A DNA stretch of 64,000 nt from Sphingomonas swuensis (GCF_039538045.1 NZ_BAABBQ010000001.1:1820001-1884000); one strand, 5' to 3'. Counted from the first letter of the stretch, positions 18,564 through 28,015 are shown. Notes: a model not told the origin generated them from the sequence alone. Translations and numbers: made by a program.

Positions 18564-18605
18564 TGACCCGAAATGGTCAGAGCTTTGTAGTTGATGTAAC
18601 GTTAC
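18564..18605 (+). promoter_or_regulatory. Two short inverted repeats upstream of the hybrid kinase operon
   Basis: TGACC (18564-18568) and GGTCA (18575-18579) form a 5-6-5 inverted repeat. GTAACGTTAC (18596-18605) is a perfect ten-base palindrome 34 bases before the kinase start. Either could be an operator, for example for the Crp/Fnr-like regulator encoded just upstream. The second resembles half of the LacI-type operators at 21746 and 29066 but has two fewer central bases, so it is not counted with them. Confidence 0.35.
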
Positions 18606-18639
18606 GCTGACGCATCGACTGTCGTAGGAGGGATGTCGC

Positions 18640-21231
18640 ATGGTCGGTCCCGACGAGAACGGACCAACTGCCGCCAATGCTGCGCCGGCCCGCCGTGGAT
18701 CGTCCATCGACCGGGTGGCGTCGGCTCAGACCGCGCTGATGGAGGTCGCTGAGTTCACCGGTGACCTCATCGGCCTGTGCGACGACCAGGGACGGCTCGA
18801 ATATCTCAACCCAGCGGGGCAGCAGCTCGTCGGCATCGACTCGGCCGACATCTTTCCCGTTCGACTTACCGATTACCTCGTCCCCGAGCAGCAGCATCTT
18901 ATCGACGAGGTAGTGGTCCCGATCGCCCGCGAAACCGGGGTTTGGGAAGGCGAGATGCAGCTTGCGAACGCGCGAACCGGCGACGTCGTCGACGTTCAGC
19001 GCTCGACCTATGCCCGGCGCGATGACTCCGGCAACGTCACCGGCTTCGTCACCGTCATGCGCGATATCACCCGGCAGAAGGCGCAGGAGCGTCGCCTGCG
19101 CCGGCAGGTCGCGACCTTCGAGACGCTGATCGCCAGCAATCCCTTCGGTGTCTACCTGGTCGATTCCGACTTTCGACTGCGCGTGGCCAGCAAGGGCGCG
19201 GAGAAGGTCTTCGCCAACATCGTCCCGCTCATCGGCCGCGACTTCGCCGAAGTGATCCGTCTGCTCTGGCCTGAGCCGTTCGCGACGGAATTCATCGGCC
19301 ACTTCCGCCAGACGCTCGAGACCGGCCTTCCCTACGCCGCGCCCGACACCACCGAACGCCGCGCCGACATCCCGACGACCGAGAGCTACGACTGGCGGAT
19401 CGAGCGGGTCTTGCTGCCCGACGACACTCATGGGGTCGTCTGCTACTTCTACGACCTCACCGAACGTGAGCAGTGGACCCGCCTGCTGGCTGAGCGCGAG
19501 GAACAGCTTCGCATCCTCACCGATGATCTCGAACGGAGGGTCCGCGCCCGCACCTCCTCCCTCAACCAGGCCAATGACCGTCTCGCCAGCGAGGTCGAGA
19601 GACGCGAAGCAATCCAGTCGGCCTACCTGCAGAGCCAGAAACTCGAGGCGCTCGGCCAGCTGACCTCGGGGATCGCGCACGACTTCAACAATGTGCTCGG
19701 CGCGGTCATCGGCGGCTTCACCATCATCGAAAACCGCGCGACCGATCCGCGGATCCAGCAGATCGTCGCGATGGGCCTCAGCGCCGCCAAGCGCGGAGCC
19801 AGCCTGGTCCGCCAATTGCTGGCGTTCGCCCGGCTCGAGGACGTCGTCCCGCAGGTGGTCGACATGGCCGCTGCCCTCAACGAAATATCTGACCTCATCC
19901 AGCACGGCGGGCGCGGTCGGATGACCGTCACCTTCGACTGCGATGACGACGGCTGGCCGGTGCTTGCAGACCCCGCGCAGCTCCAGTCGGCGCTGCTCAA
20001 CCTCGCGCACAATGCCAGCGACGCGATGGACGGCAAGGGTCATCTCACCATCCGCGTTTGCAATGCTCCCGCCAGCACAACCGGACATCCGCCCGAACTC
20101 GACGGTCGCGACGCGGTGCGCATCGACGTGGTCGACGACGGCCCCGGGATCGACGGGGCGACGCTGCAGCGGATCACCGAACCCTTCTTCACCACCAAGG
20201 CGCCGGGGCGCGGAACAGGGCTCGGGCTCGCCATGGTCAAGCGCTTCATCGAGCAGTCGGGAGGAGCGCTCAGGATCGAGAGCATGGTCGGAGAGGGATC
20301 GACCTTCTCCCTCTTCCTGCCGCGGGCAAGCATCGAGGGCGAGGCGGCGGCCGTTGGAGAGGACCGCACCGAGCTCGAGCAGTCGGCCCGTCCCTTCGAG
20401 ACCGTCCTGCTGGTCGACGACGACGAGGAATTGTGCGGGATCCTCGCCGCCGGACTGTCCGATGGCGGGTTCGACGTTCTCACCGCCCCGGACGGACCGG
20501 CCGCGCTGCAGCTGTTGAAGACGAGGTCGGTCGACATCCTCGTCACCGACGTCGACATGCCGGGAATGAGCGGAGTCGAGCTTGTCCGGGACGTCCGCGC
20601 CATCCGTCACGACAAGGCGTGCCTGCTGATGACCGGCCACGGCAAGGACAGCGACGCGCCCGGCGAAGAGGTTCTCCACAAGCCCTTCGATGCCCTGCAA
20701 TTGCAGGCTCGGATCCGCCACATGCTGGTCGAACGCGAACGCCAGGCCATCGAGGCCGAGCGCATCGCGCGGCTTGCCCTGCGGCTCAGGTCGACCTGCG
20801 CGACGACCCTGTTCGAACATTGGCTGGCAGTGCGCGAGACGCGTTCCATCCCGCTGTTCGACCGTTTCGATCTGGCCTCCTGCACCGAGCCCCATCGGAT
20901 CGTCGTGGCCGAGGTCGACCTCGGCAAGGTGCCGATCGATTTCACCTTCACCCTCATCGGCGACAGCCTTCGCGAACGCTACGGGAAGACGGCGGCCGGG
21001 CTCGAGCTGCTCGTCAGCGGCAACGACACGCCCGCCGCTCGCGAAGCGGCCTACCGTCGCTGCGCACTGACCGCCCGCCCCTCCTACGAATTCGCACGGA
21101 TCGACCTCGGCAACGGTCTCGTCGAGAGTTTCGAACGCCTGTTGCTGCCCTTCTCCTCCGACGGGATGACCGTCGACCGGATCGTCGGGGCGGTGATCAT
21201 CGACCAACTGCCAGCAGGAGACGAGGAATGA
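18640..21231 (+). CDS. PAS-domain hybrid sensor histidine kinase with receiver and C-terminal PAS_5-like domain
   Basis: 863 aa, ATG 18640 with GGAGGG upstream. Order of domains: PAS (about 30-145, FTGDLIGLCDDQGRLEYLNP), second PAS (about 155-280, SNPFGVYLVDSDF), coiled coil (about 285-330), HisKA with phosphoacceptor His347 (SGIAHDFNNVLG), HATPase (NLAHNASDAM, DDGPGI, GRGTGLGLAMVKR), receiver domain with Asp637 (TDVDMPGMSG) and a C-terminal segment (about 720-855) like the PAS_5 family. There are no membrane segments, so it is cytosolic. Its stop overlaps the start of the photoactive-yellow-protein-like gene in an ATGA arrangement, which implies joint production and probably a shared light or redox input. 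The output partner of the receiver is not evident. Confidence 0.88.
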   Translation: MVGPDENGPTAANAAPARRGSSIDRVASAQTALMEVAEFTGDLIGLCDDQGRLEYLNPAGQQLVGIDSADIFPVRLTDYLVPEQQHLIDEVVVPIARETGVWEGEMQLANARTGDVVDVQRSTYARRDDSGNVTGFVTVMRDITRQKAQERRLRRQVATFETLIASNPFGVYLVDSDFRLRVASKGAEKVFANIVPLIGRDFAEVIRLLWPEPFATEFIGHFRQTLETGLPYAAPDTTERRADIPTTESYDWRIERVLLPDDTHGVVCYFYDLTEREQWTRLLAEREEQLRILTDDLERRVRARTSSLNQANDRLASEVERREAIQSAYLQSQKLEALGQLTSGIAHDFNNVLGAVIGGFTIIENRATDPRIQQIVAMGLSAAKRGASLVRQLLAFARLEDVVPQVVDMAAALNEISDLIQHGGRGRMTVTFDCDDDGWPVLADPAQLQSALLNLAHNASDAMDGKGHLTIRVCNAPASTTGHPPELDGRDAVRIDVVDDGPGIDGATLQRITEPFFTTKAPGRGTGLGLAMVKRFIEQSGGALRIESMVGEGSTFSLFLPRASIEGEAAAVGEDRTELEQSARPFETVLLVDDDEELCGILAAGLSDGGFDVLTAPDGPAALQLLKTRSVDILVTDVDMPGMSGVELVRDVRAIRHDKACLLMTGHGKDSDAPGEEVLHKPFDALQLQARIRHMLVERERQAIEAERIARLALRLRSTCATTLFEHWLAVRETRSIPLFDRFDLASCTEPHRIVVAEVDLGKVPIDFTFTLIGDSLRERYGKTAAGLELLVSGNDTPAAREAAYRRCALTARPSYEFARIDLGNGLVESFERLLLPFSSDGMTVDRIVGAVIIDQLPAGDEE

Positions 21232-21617
21232 TCGACGCGAGCGAACTTCCCGACTTCGACGAACCGCGGCTCGCACTCGCGGTCGAGGCGCTTCCGAGCG
21301 AGGTCGTCGACACCCTTCCCTTCGGCGCCATCCGCCTCAACGACGACGGCCAGGTCGTCTTCTACAGCGAGACCGAGCGCCGCCAGTCCGGCTCGGGTAA
21401 CCACGCTTGGCTGGGGCTCGACTTCTTCAGCAAGGTCGCGCCCTGCATGGACAATCCCGAGTTCCGCGGCCGGGTCGAGCAGGCTCGCCGGACCGGCAGG
21501 CTCAACCTCGAGTTCAGCCACGTCGGCGACTTCGAGGACCGCGACCGCGAATTGACGATCCGCATCCAGTCGGCGAGCACCGGCGGCTACTGGATCTTCC
21601 TGCGCCGCGAAAGCTGA
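21228..21617 (+). CDS. Photoactive yellow protein-like PAS photoreceptor
   Basis: 129 aa, ATG 21228, overlapping the kinase stop by four bases. The sequence lines up along its whole length with Halorhodospira photoactive yellow protein as I recall it: LPFGAIRLNDDG versus LAFGAIQLDGDG, then DFFSKVAPCMDNPEF versus NFFKDVAPCTDSPEF, and a YWIFLRR end versus YWVFVKR. With a constant offset of four, Tyr46, Glu50 and Cys73 match PYP Tyr42, Glu46 and Cys69, the chromophore pocket and the Cys that binds p-coumarate. PYP Thr50 is Ser54 and Arg52 is Ser56 here. No tyrosine ammonia lyase or coumarate ligase lies in the window, so chromophore loading is unproven. Pairing with a PAS hybrid kinase suggests a light-sensing module. 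Confidence 0.82.
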   Translation: MIDASELPDFDEPRLALAVEALPSEVVDTLPFGAIRLNDDGQVVFYSETERRQSGSGNHAWLGLDFFSKVAPCMDNPEFRGRVEQARRTGRLNLEFSHVGDFEDRDRELTIRIQSASTGGYWIFLRRES

Positions 21618-21745
21618 CGGGCTCCCTTACTCCCGCAACCGCCGCGGCCAAAGAGGACGCCGCAGAAGTCCGCTTGCCCTTCTCCCGAACTCCCCTGCGA
21701 TTTGCGCATCGGGTGACAATCGGTTCAGCACGCTTGCGGATCGAA

Positions 21746-21759
21746 TGTAACCGATTACA
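21746..21759 (+). promoter_or_regulatory. LacI-family operator upstream of the TonB receptor gene
   Basis: TGTAACCGATTACA is a near-perfect palindrome with the central CG typical of LacI/GalR operators, 26 bases before the receptor start. The same half-sites recur at 29066-29079 next to the lacI-type gene of this locus, so both are likely bound by that regulator. Confidence 0.7.
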
Positions 21760-21784
21760 ATCCTCGTTGCAGGAGGAATTCACC

Positions 21785-24739
21785 ATGGCCATGACTCGCA
21801 CTTCGTTGATGCGCGCACTGTTGCTGAGCGTTGCAAGTGCAACAGCGATCGCGGGCGCCGCAATCCCCGCGTCCGCGCAGACAGTTACCGCGACAGTCAG
21901 CGGGAAAGTCCGCAACGCCGACGGAGCGCCCGTCGCCGGAGCCGTGGTCACCGCTCGCAACGAGGGGACGAACCAGGCGGTCACCACGACGACCGACGCG
22001 AGCGGCAATTACAGTCTCGCCGGCCTTCGGCCCGCATCTTACACGATCAGCGTTCCCGTCGGCGACGGCACCGTCAGCGACCGGGTCACGGTGCAGATCG
22101 GGCAAAGCGCGACGCTGGACCTCGCCCCTGCGGCCACTCCGCCGGCAGGCGAGCAGGCTGCTGCGAGCCCCGGCAACGACATCGTCGTCACGGGTCGCCG
22201 CCTGACGGAAACGAGGACCAGCGAAGTCGCGACCAATGTCAGTCAGCAGCAGATCCGGAACCTGCCGCAGACCGACCGCAACTTCCTGTCCTTTGCCCAG
22301 CTTGCGCCGGGCGTGAAGTACAACGACAGCGAGACGGACAAGGGCATCAGCTCAGGCGCGTCGACCGCCAGCCAGGTCAACGTCTTCATCGATGGCGTCA
22401 GCCTCAAGAACAAGTTGCGCGAAGGCGGCATCGCCGGCCAGCAGAACAGCCGCGGCAACCCCTTCGGCCAGCTCGCCGTGCAGGAGTTCCGGGTGCTCAC
22501 CCAGAACTACAAGGCGGAGTATGAGCAGGCCGGCGCGGCGATCATCACCGCCGTCACCAAGTCGGGCACCAACCGCTTCCAGGGCGAAATCTTCGGTCAG
22601 TATACCGACAAGAGCCTGAGCGAGCAGGATGCGATCACCAAGCGGCGCGGACAGCGCGAACCCGATTTCGAGCGAAAGCAATATGGCGTCGCGCTGGGTG
22701 GCCCGATCATCAAGGACAAGCTGTTCTTCTTCGGCACCTACGAAGGCAATGATCAGGACCGTGCCTTCAACGTGGCCGCCGGCGGAACGCCCGCGCTGCG
22801 CGCCGCGGTCGAAGCTTCGTCCGGTCGCTCTCTCGCCGACTTCGAAGGCGCATTCGTCAGCCCGTTCCGCGGCGACTTCTACTTCGGCAAGCTGACCTTC
22901 ACGCCGGACGGCGCCAACACCATCGACCTGTCGGCCAGCCGGCGCAAGGAAACCGACATCCAGGGCTTCGGCAACCAGGTGGCCTTCGAAGCGGCGGAGA
23001 ACAAGAAGAACACGGTCGACACCTACCTGCTCAAGTGGGCGCACACCTCCGACAAGTTCAACAATGAACTGAGCGCGAGCTTCCTCAACTACAACTTCAA
23101 TCCGACCTCGTTGAATCCGGACCTGCCGCAATTCGAATATGCCGGGATCATCACCTTCGGCGGCAAGGATAGCACCCGAGACGAGACGCAGAAGAGCTGG
23201 TCGTTCCGCAACGACTTCACCTACACGGGCTTCGACCGTCATGCGATCAAGGTCGGTGCTCGCCTCGAGCTGTTGAACATCAGGTTCGACCAGCTGAACT
23301 TCGTCCAGCCGCGTTACACCTTCACCAACAACGGCGATAACGGCACCCCGGCCGACCCGACCGACGACCTGAGCTTTGCCTTCCCGACCGAAGCGCGCCT
23401 GGGGCTCGGCAATGGCGAGATCCGCGGCAAGAACACGCTGGTCGGCCTTTACATCCAGGACGATTGGGACGTCACGGACAAGCTCCAGCTCAACCTTGGC
23501 CTGCGCTGGGATTATGAAAGCAACGGCTTCAACAACAATTATGTGACCCCGGCCAACGCGGCAGCGGCGCTTCGGGCACTTCCGAGCACCTTCTATTTCG
23601 ACCCCGAAGACTACATCACCGACGGCAACGACCGGTCGCCGTTCCTCGGCGCCTTCGCCCCAAGGATCGGCTTCTCCTACGACCTCAAGGGTGATCGTTC
23701 GACCGTCATCTTCGGCGGAGCCGGCCGCTACTACGACCGCAACAATTTCAACAACACGGTCGACGAACTGTCGCGCACGATCAATCCGATCGGCTTGTTC
23801 CGCTTCTCGGCGACGGGTGCCCCGCGCAACGGCCAGCCAACGGTCGCCTTCAACCCGTCCTACCTCACCCGCGAAGGCTTGCTCGCCCTGCGGGCCACCG
23901 CCACCAGCGGCCTGCCCGAACTGTTCGCGGTCAAGAACAACGCCAGGCCGCCGGTGAACGACCAGTTCAGCCTCGGTGTCCGCCAGCGCCTTGGCATCTT
24001 CCAGGCCTCGATCACCGGGTCCTACCAGCGCGGCCGCAACGGCTACACGAACCTCTTTGCGACACGCACCAACAACGGGCTGGGTGGCTGCTGCAACACC
24101 GCGCCGGTCATTCCGTTCGGCTATGCCAACGTGCTGATCGGCTACGACGGGCTCGATACGCGCTACAAGGCGCTCTACCTGACGCTAGACAAGAATTACA
24201 CGCAGGCGTCGGGCTGGGGCGTCAACATCGCCTACACCCTGTCGAAGGCCGAGCAGAATGGCGGCGACCTGTTCAGCCTCGATGGGCTGACCCCCGACGC
24301 CTACGGTTACCGGCCGCGCGCCGGCGACGAGCGCCACCGGCTCGTCATCTCGGGCACCGTCGACATGCCTTTGGGTATCCGTCTCTCGACGCTCACCAAC
24401 CTCGGCAGCGGCGCGGCCTATCAGGTCACCGATGCGACGCTCGGGTTCGAGCCGGGGCAACTGCGGCAGACCGCCGCCTACCCGACCAAGAACTGCATCA
24501 GCGGACTGTTCGCCTTCTGCGAAGTCAACCTGACCTTGGCCAAGACCTTCCGCGCCTTCGGCCTTGGCGAGACCGAAGTGGCGGTCGATCTGCTGAATGC
24601 CTTCAACAACAAGAACTACAAGGATTTCGACGGCTTCTTCAACGCCACCGATCCACTGCTCCCCGGCAGTCCGGCGAATGGCAACAACCTCGTGACCCTG
24701 CCGCGCCGGGTCCAGTTCAGGCTCGCGCATCGCTTCTAG
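21785..24739 (+). CDS. TonB-dependent outer-membrane receptor with N-terminal carboxypeptidase-regulatory-like domain
   Basis: 984 aa from ATG 21785, with AGGAGG eight bases upstream. The signal peptide ends at about residue 31 (PASAQ). Residues about 38-118 are a carboxypeptidase regulatory-like/Ig-like domain (SGKVRNADGAPVAGAVVTAR, NYSLAGLRPASYTISV). The plug follows (DIVVTGRR, FIDGVSLKN, TAVTKSGTNRFQGEIFG), then a long beta-barrel ending in the typical aromatic terminus (RVQFRLAHRF). This is the Oar-like class of receptors that import oligosaccharides. The LacI operator upstream and the adjacent hydrolase genes place it in a glucan or oligosaccharide utilisation locus. It is likely co-transcribed with the GH43-like gene 58 bases downstream. 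Confidence 0.9.
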   Translation: MAMTRTSLMRALLLSVASATAIAGAAIPASAQTVTATVSGKVRNADGAPVAGAVVTARNEGTNQAVTTTTDASGNYSLAGLRPASYTISVPVGDGTVSDRVTVQIGQSATLDLAPAATPPAGEQAAASPGNDIVVTGRRLTETRTSEVATNVSQQQIRNLPQTDRNFLSFAQLAPGVKYNDSETDKGISSGASTASQVNVFIDGVSLKNKLREGGIAGQQNSRGNPFGQLAVQEFRVLTQNYKAEYEQAGAAIITAVTKSGTNRFQGEIFGQYTDKSLSEQDAITKRRGQREPDFERKQYGVALGGPIIKDKLFFFGTYEGNDQDRAFNVAAGGTPALRAAVEASSGRSLADFEGAFVSPFRGDFYFGKLTFTPDGANTIDLSASRRKETDIQGFGNQVAFEAAENKKNTVDTYLLKWAHTSDKFNNELSASFLNYNFNPTSLNPDLPQFEYAGIITFGGKDSTRDETQKSWSFRNDFTYTGFDRHAIKVGARLELLNIRFDQLNFVQPRYTFTNNGDNGTPADPTDDLSFAFPTEARLGLGNGEIRGKNTLVGLYIQDDWDVTDKLQLNLGLRWDYESNGFNNNYVTPANAAAALRALPSTFYFDPEDYITDGNDRSPFLGAFAPRIGFSYDLKGDRSTVIFGGAGRYYDRNNFNNTVDELSRTINPIGLFRFSATGAPRNGQPTVAFNPSYLTREGLLALRATATSGLPELFAVKNNARPPVNDQFSLGVRQRLGIFQASITGSYQRGRNGYTNLFATRTNNGLGGCCNTAPVIPFGYANVLIGYDGLDTRYKALYLTLDKNYTQASGWGVNIAYTLSKAEQNGGDLFSLDGLTPDAYGYRPRAGDERHRLVISGTVDMPLGIRLSTLTNLGSGAAYQVTDATLGFEPGQLRQTAAYPTKNCISGLFAFCEVNLTLAKTFRAFGLGETEVAVDLLNAFNNKNYKDFDGFFNATDPLLPGSPANGNNLVTLPRRVQFRLAHRF

Positions 24740-24797
24740 GACGAGCTTGGTCGGCGCCGGGCATCAAACCCGGCGCCGACTGCAGATGGAGAAGAGC

Positions 24798-26612
24798 ATG
24801 CGGCGTGCCGCGCTGTTGACCGCGACCTTGCTCGCTGCCGCACCCGCCGCGGCGCAGCAGCGTACGACCATCAATCCGGTCGACATCGATTACCGCTACA
24901 ATTTCGAGCAGATCAACGACGGTGCCTCCTACCGCACCGGCGCCGATCCGGCGATCGTGCGCCACAAGGGCGCCTTCTACATGTTCCAGACGCTGGCCGA
25001 CGGCTATTGGCGCTCGACCGATCTCATCCAGTGGCGCTTCGTGACTCCAAGCCGCTGGCCGTTCGACAGCATCGTCGCCCCCGCCGCCTGGTCGGACGGC
25101 GAGAAGATCGTTCTTCAGCCCTCGATGATGGAGCCGGAGGCCATCCTGTCCACCTCGACGCCCGAGACGGGCAAGCTGGACTTCCTCGTCCGCCGCATGC
25201 CGCCGCTGCCGGGCATGACCAACAAGCCTGCGGAGGAGATGAAGCCGGGTGAGGTGCCGCCGGGGCCGTGGGATCCGGCGCTGTTCAAGGACGATGACGG
25301 CCGCTGGTACATGTACTGGGGCTCGTCCAACGTCTTTCCCCTCTACGGGACCGAGATCGAGTTCCGCGACGGACGTCTGTTCTACAAGGGCGCCGGCAAG
25401 CCGATGCTCGGGATGGATCCGAGCCGCCACGGGTGGGAGCGATTCGGCCAGGACCATTGCGCATGCTGGGGGCCGGGCAAGCCCAGTCCCTCCTACATGG
25501 AGGGCGCCTGGATGACCAAGGTCGGCGGCCGTTACTACCTGCAATACGGTGCGCCAGGCTCGGAGTTCAACGCCTACGCAAATGGCACCTATGTGTCGGA
25601 CAAGCCGCTCGGGCCCTTCACTTACGCTCCGTGGAATCCGGTCGCTTACCGTCCCGGCGGGTTCGCGGAAGGGGTCGGTCACGGCTCCACCTTCCCAGAC
25701 AATCACGGCAATTGGTACAACAGCGGGACCAGCTGGATCGGCCACAATTGGGGCATGGAGCGGCGGATCGTCGTCTATCCCGCACGCTTCGAGCAGGACG
25801 GGCAGTTTCACGCTTCGACGCGGTTCGGCGACTGGCCACGGCTGGTGCCGAGCGGAACGGTACAGGATCTCGACACGCTGTTTGCCGGATGGATGCTGCT
25901 TTCCTACCGGAAACCGCTGACCGCCTCCTCGACCCTGGGTGAATTTGCACCGGGCCGGGCCGGTGACGAGGATCCCCGCACCTTCTGGGTCGCAGCTGCC
26001 AACAGGGCGGGCGAAACGCTGACCATGGACCTTGGCGGTGTCCGCACCGTGCGCGCGCTCCAGGTCAACTTCGCCGACTACAAGTCGGGGCGCTTTGCCG
26101 ACGCGCCCGACATCTTCACGGAGTTCGAGCTGCAGGGATCGCTCGACGGGCGCAGTTGGACGACACTGGCAAAAACCGAGCCGCCGCGACGCGATCGTCC
26201 CAATGCCTATTTCGAGCTGCCGAGCCCCGCTCGTGCGCGCTTCGTCCGCTACGTGCACGGTCACGTCGGTGCCGCTCACCTGGCGATCAGTGATCTTCGC
26301 GTGTTCGGCTCGGCCAATGGCCGTGCACCGGCCGTTCCCGGCAGCGTGCGCGCTATTCGCGACACGGATCAGCGCGATGCCACGGTGCGCTGGGCGGCGG
26401 TACCGGGCGCCGTCGGCTACAATGTCCGCTGGGGACACCGTCGCGATCGGCTCGTCCAGACCTATCAACTTTGGGCGTACGAGCTTGGCGGCGGGCGGTC
26501 GCTCGAGAAGCAGATCAGGGCACTGAACAGCGGCGTGCCTTACTGGTTCGCGGTCGAGGCGTTCAACGAGACTGGCGTGTCGAGGATGAGCAAGGTCGTC
26601 CCGGCCCGCTAG
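24798..26612 (+). CDS. Secreted GH43-like glycoside hydrolase with F5/8-type C and fibronectin III domains
   Basis: 604 aa. ATG 24798 is chosen (GGAGA just upstream, signal peptide MRRAALLTATLLAAAPAAAQ follows directly); ATG 24786 is in frame. Residues about 40-370 look like a five-bladed beta-propeller of clan GH-F. GADPAIVRHKGAFYMF holds the probable catalytic base Asp50, and WDPALFKDDDGRWYMYWG and YMEGAWMTKVGGRYYLQYG are further blade motifs. A discoidin/F5-8-C-like carbohydrate-binding domain (about 390-510, FTEFELQGSLDGRSW) and a C-terminal fibronectin type III domain follow. The substrate is not deducible; arabinan, xylan or galactan side chains are usual for the family. Its stop overlaps the convergent glucoamylase-like gene by four bases. 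Confidence 0.83.
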   Translation: MRRAALLTATLLAAAPAAAQQRTTINPVDIDYRYNFEQINDGASYRTGADPAIVRHKGAFYMFQTLADGYWRSTDLIQWRFVTPSRWPFDSIVAPAAWSDGEKIVLQPSMMEPEAILSTSTPETGKLDFLVRRMPPLPGMTNKPAEEMKPGEVPPGPWDPALFKDDDGRWYMYWGSSNVFPLYGTEIEFRDGRLFYKGAGKPMLGMDPSRHGWERFGQDHCACWGPGKPSPSYMEGAWMTKVGGRYYLQYGAPGSEFNAYANGTYVSDKPLGPFTYAPWNPVAYRPGGFAEGVGHGSTFPDNHGNWYNSGTSWIGHNWGMERRIVVYPARFEQDGQFHASTRFGDWPRLVPSGTVQDLDTLFAGWMLLSYRKPLTASSTLGEFAPGRAGDEDPRTFWVAAANRAGETLTMDLGGVRTVRALQVNFADYKSGRFADAPDIFTEFELQGSLDGRSWTTLAKTEPPRRDRPNAYFELPSPARARFVRYVHGHVGAAHLAISDLRVFGSANGRAPAVPGSVRAIRDTDQRDATVRWAAVPGAVGYNVRWGHRRDRLVQTYQLWAYELGGGRSLEKQIRALNSGVPYWFAVEAFNETGVSRMSKVVPAR

Positions 26613-28015
26613 GCCTCCAGCCAGCCGCCACGAAAGCCCGCCAGCCGCAATCCACGCCGGAGCGCCGGCTCGCCGCGCATGACCCGCCAGACGAACTCCT
26701 GCCGGTGATTGGCCGCCTGCAGCAGGATGGGACCCTGGTCGATGCCGAGATAGTCGCGTCCCACCCAGCCATGGACCGGATCGACCGTCCCGCTGCGCGA
26801 AGGCACGTCGGCAAAGCGGAACGTGGGGTTGAAGGCATCGAGGAAGCCGTAGCGTGCGTAGATGCGGCTGCCGTGCCTGCGGAGCATCGCTTCCGCGCAG
26901 GGCACCACGATTTCCGGCGCGAAGGGCAGCGAGCCCAAGGCCGCGGTCGGCGCCAGGGTGCCGTCATCGCGCCCGTCGGGCTGATCGATCGGACCGCGCG
27001 CGCTGTAGCTGAAGAACTCCCGACTGCCGACCTTGATGCCAGCCGGGCCGTCGCAGGCGGTCAGCCCCCAGATCTCGCTCGAGTAGCCGTCCCAGCCCAT
27101 CGGATTGGCGGCACAATAATCTCGCGCGGCGAAGGTGGCGCGGCGGCTGTTCTCGAAATAATCGATCCCGGCCTCGCGCATCGGCGCATCCTGGATGCCG
27201 CGGAAGTCCACCCAGACGTGGCTGTACTGGTGACCGAACAGCGGTGCGAAGGCGAGATGGCGGGCCCGCCCCTCCCCGCGCCAGACCTTGGGATACGGGC
27301 GGGTCCATTCCCCCCAGCTTTCCGGCGGCACCGCATGAACCGGTGCCCCGAGCGCCAGCAGATAGACCGCCATGCCTTCATTGTAGCCGTCCCAGTTGCG
27401 GGCGATCAGGCCGCTTTCCGGATGCCAGCCCATCGAGATGGCGGCACGGCCGTCCTGTCGGAAGAAGTTCCAGTCGGCCCGGGCGTAGATCTGCTGCGCC
27501 AGCGTCCGGATTTCCCGCTCTGCAGGATCGCTCCCGTCGAAGTAGCGGCCCGCGAATAAGATGCCGAGCAGCAGCAGTGTCGTGTCGACGCTCGACAATT
27601 CGGTCCGTCGGAACCGCTTTCCGGTCTGCAGGTCGAGAAAGTGGTAGAAGAAGCCCTTGTGCCCGGCCACTCCGGTGGCCTCGGGGCCCTGCGGCGCGCT
27701 CCAGAAGAAGCGCAGGGTGGTGAGCGTCAGATCACGCGCCGCGCTGCGCGCGATCCAGCCGCGCTCCACACCATATGGGTAGGCCGTCAGGGCGAAACCA
27801 ACTGCGGCGATGCTCGCGAAGGATGGGGTTGGCCAGCGATCCGGCACCAGCCCGTTGGTCCGGTTCACTGTCTCCCAGAAGAAGGCGAACGTCCGTTGTT
27901 CGATATCGTCGTAGATGGCGGGCAAGCGCGGGGCGCTCAGCGTTGCACAACCGGCAAGACTTCCGCCTGCAAGCAGTGCGGAGCCCTTCATCAGCGTTCG
28001 GCGATCGATGATCAT
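26609..28015 (-). CDS. Glucoamylase-like / GH144-type glucanase, Tat lipoprotein
   Basis: 468 aa, ATG 28015, overlapping the lacI stop (ATGA). The N-terminus has a twin-arginine motif (DRRTLMKG), then a hydrophobic stretch and lipobox LAGC, so export as a Tat-dependent lipoprotein is likely. The body fits the putative glucoamylase family (PF10091), which contains GH144 endo-beta-1,2-glucanases: TFAFFWETVNRTNGLVPDRW, GFFYHFLDLQTGKR, WNFFRQDG, GWDGYSSEIWGLTACDGP and a C-terminal GPILLQAANHR. The neighbouring GH3 enzyme could finish hydrolysis of the released oligosaccharides. The beta-1,2 specificity is inference from family membership only. Confidence 0.83.
   Translation of the reverse strand: MIIDRRTLMKGSALLAGGSLAGCATLSAPRLPAIYDDIEQRTFAFFWETVNRTNGLVPDRWPTPSFASIAAVGFALTAYPYGVERGWIARSAARDLTLTTLRFFWSAPQGPEATGVAGHKGFFYHFLDLQTGKRFRRTELSSVDTTLLLLGILFAGRYFDGSDPAEREIRTLAQQIYARADWNFFRQDGRAAISMGWHPESGLIARNWDGYNEGMAVYLLALGAPVHAVPPESWGEWTRPYPKVWRGEGRARHLAFAPLFGHQYSHVWVDFRGIQDAPMREAGIDYFENSRRATFAARDYCAANPMGWDGYSSEIWGLTACDGPAGIKVGSREFFSYSARGPIDQPDGRDDGTLAPTAALGSLPFAPEIVVPCAEAMLRRHGSRIYARYGFLDAFNPTFRFADVPSRSGTVDPVHGWVGRDYLGIDQGPILLQAANHRQEFVWRVMRGEPALRRGLRLAGFRGGWLEA

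Noticed and set aside
18596..18605. GTAACGTTAC as a third LacI operator
   Set aside because: Central spacing is two bases shorter than in the two matching operators, and the downstream gene is a sensor kinase rather than sugar metabolism.
18577..21276. 899-codon open frame on the minus strand
   Set aside because: It is the antisense shadow of the hybrid kinase gene, whose domains are unmistakable; long antisense frames are common in high-GC DNA.
24717..26468. 583-codon minus-strand open frame
   Set aside because: Antisense to the GH43-like gene and without recognisable domains.
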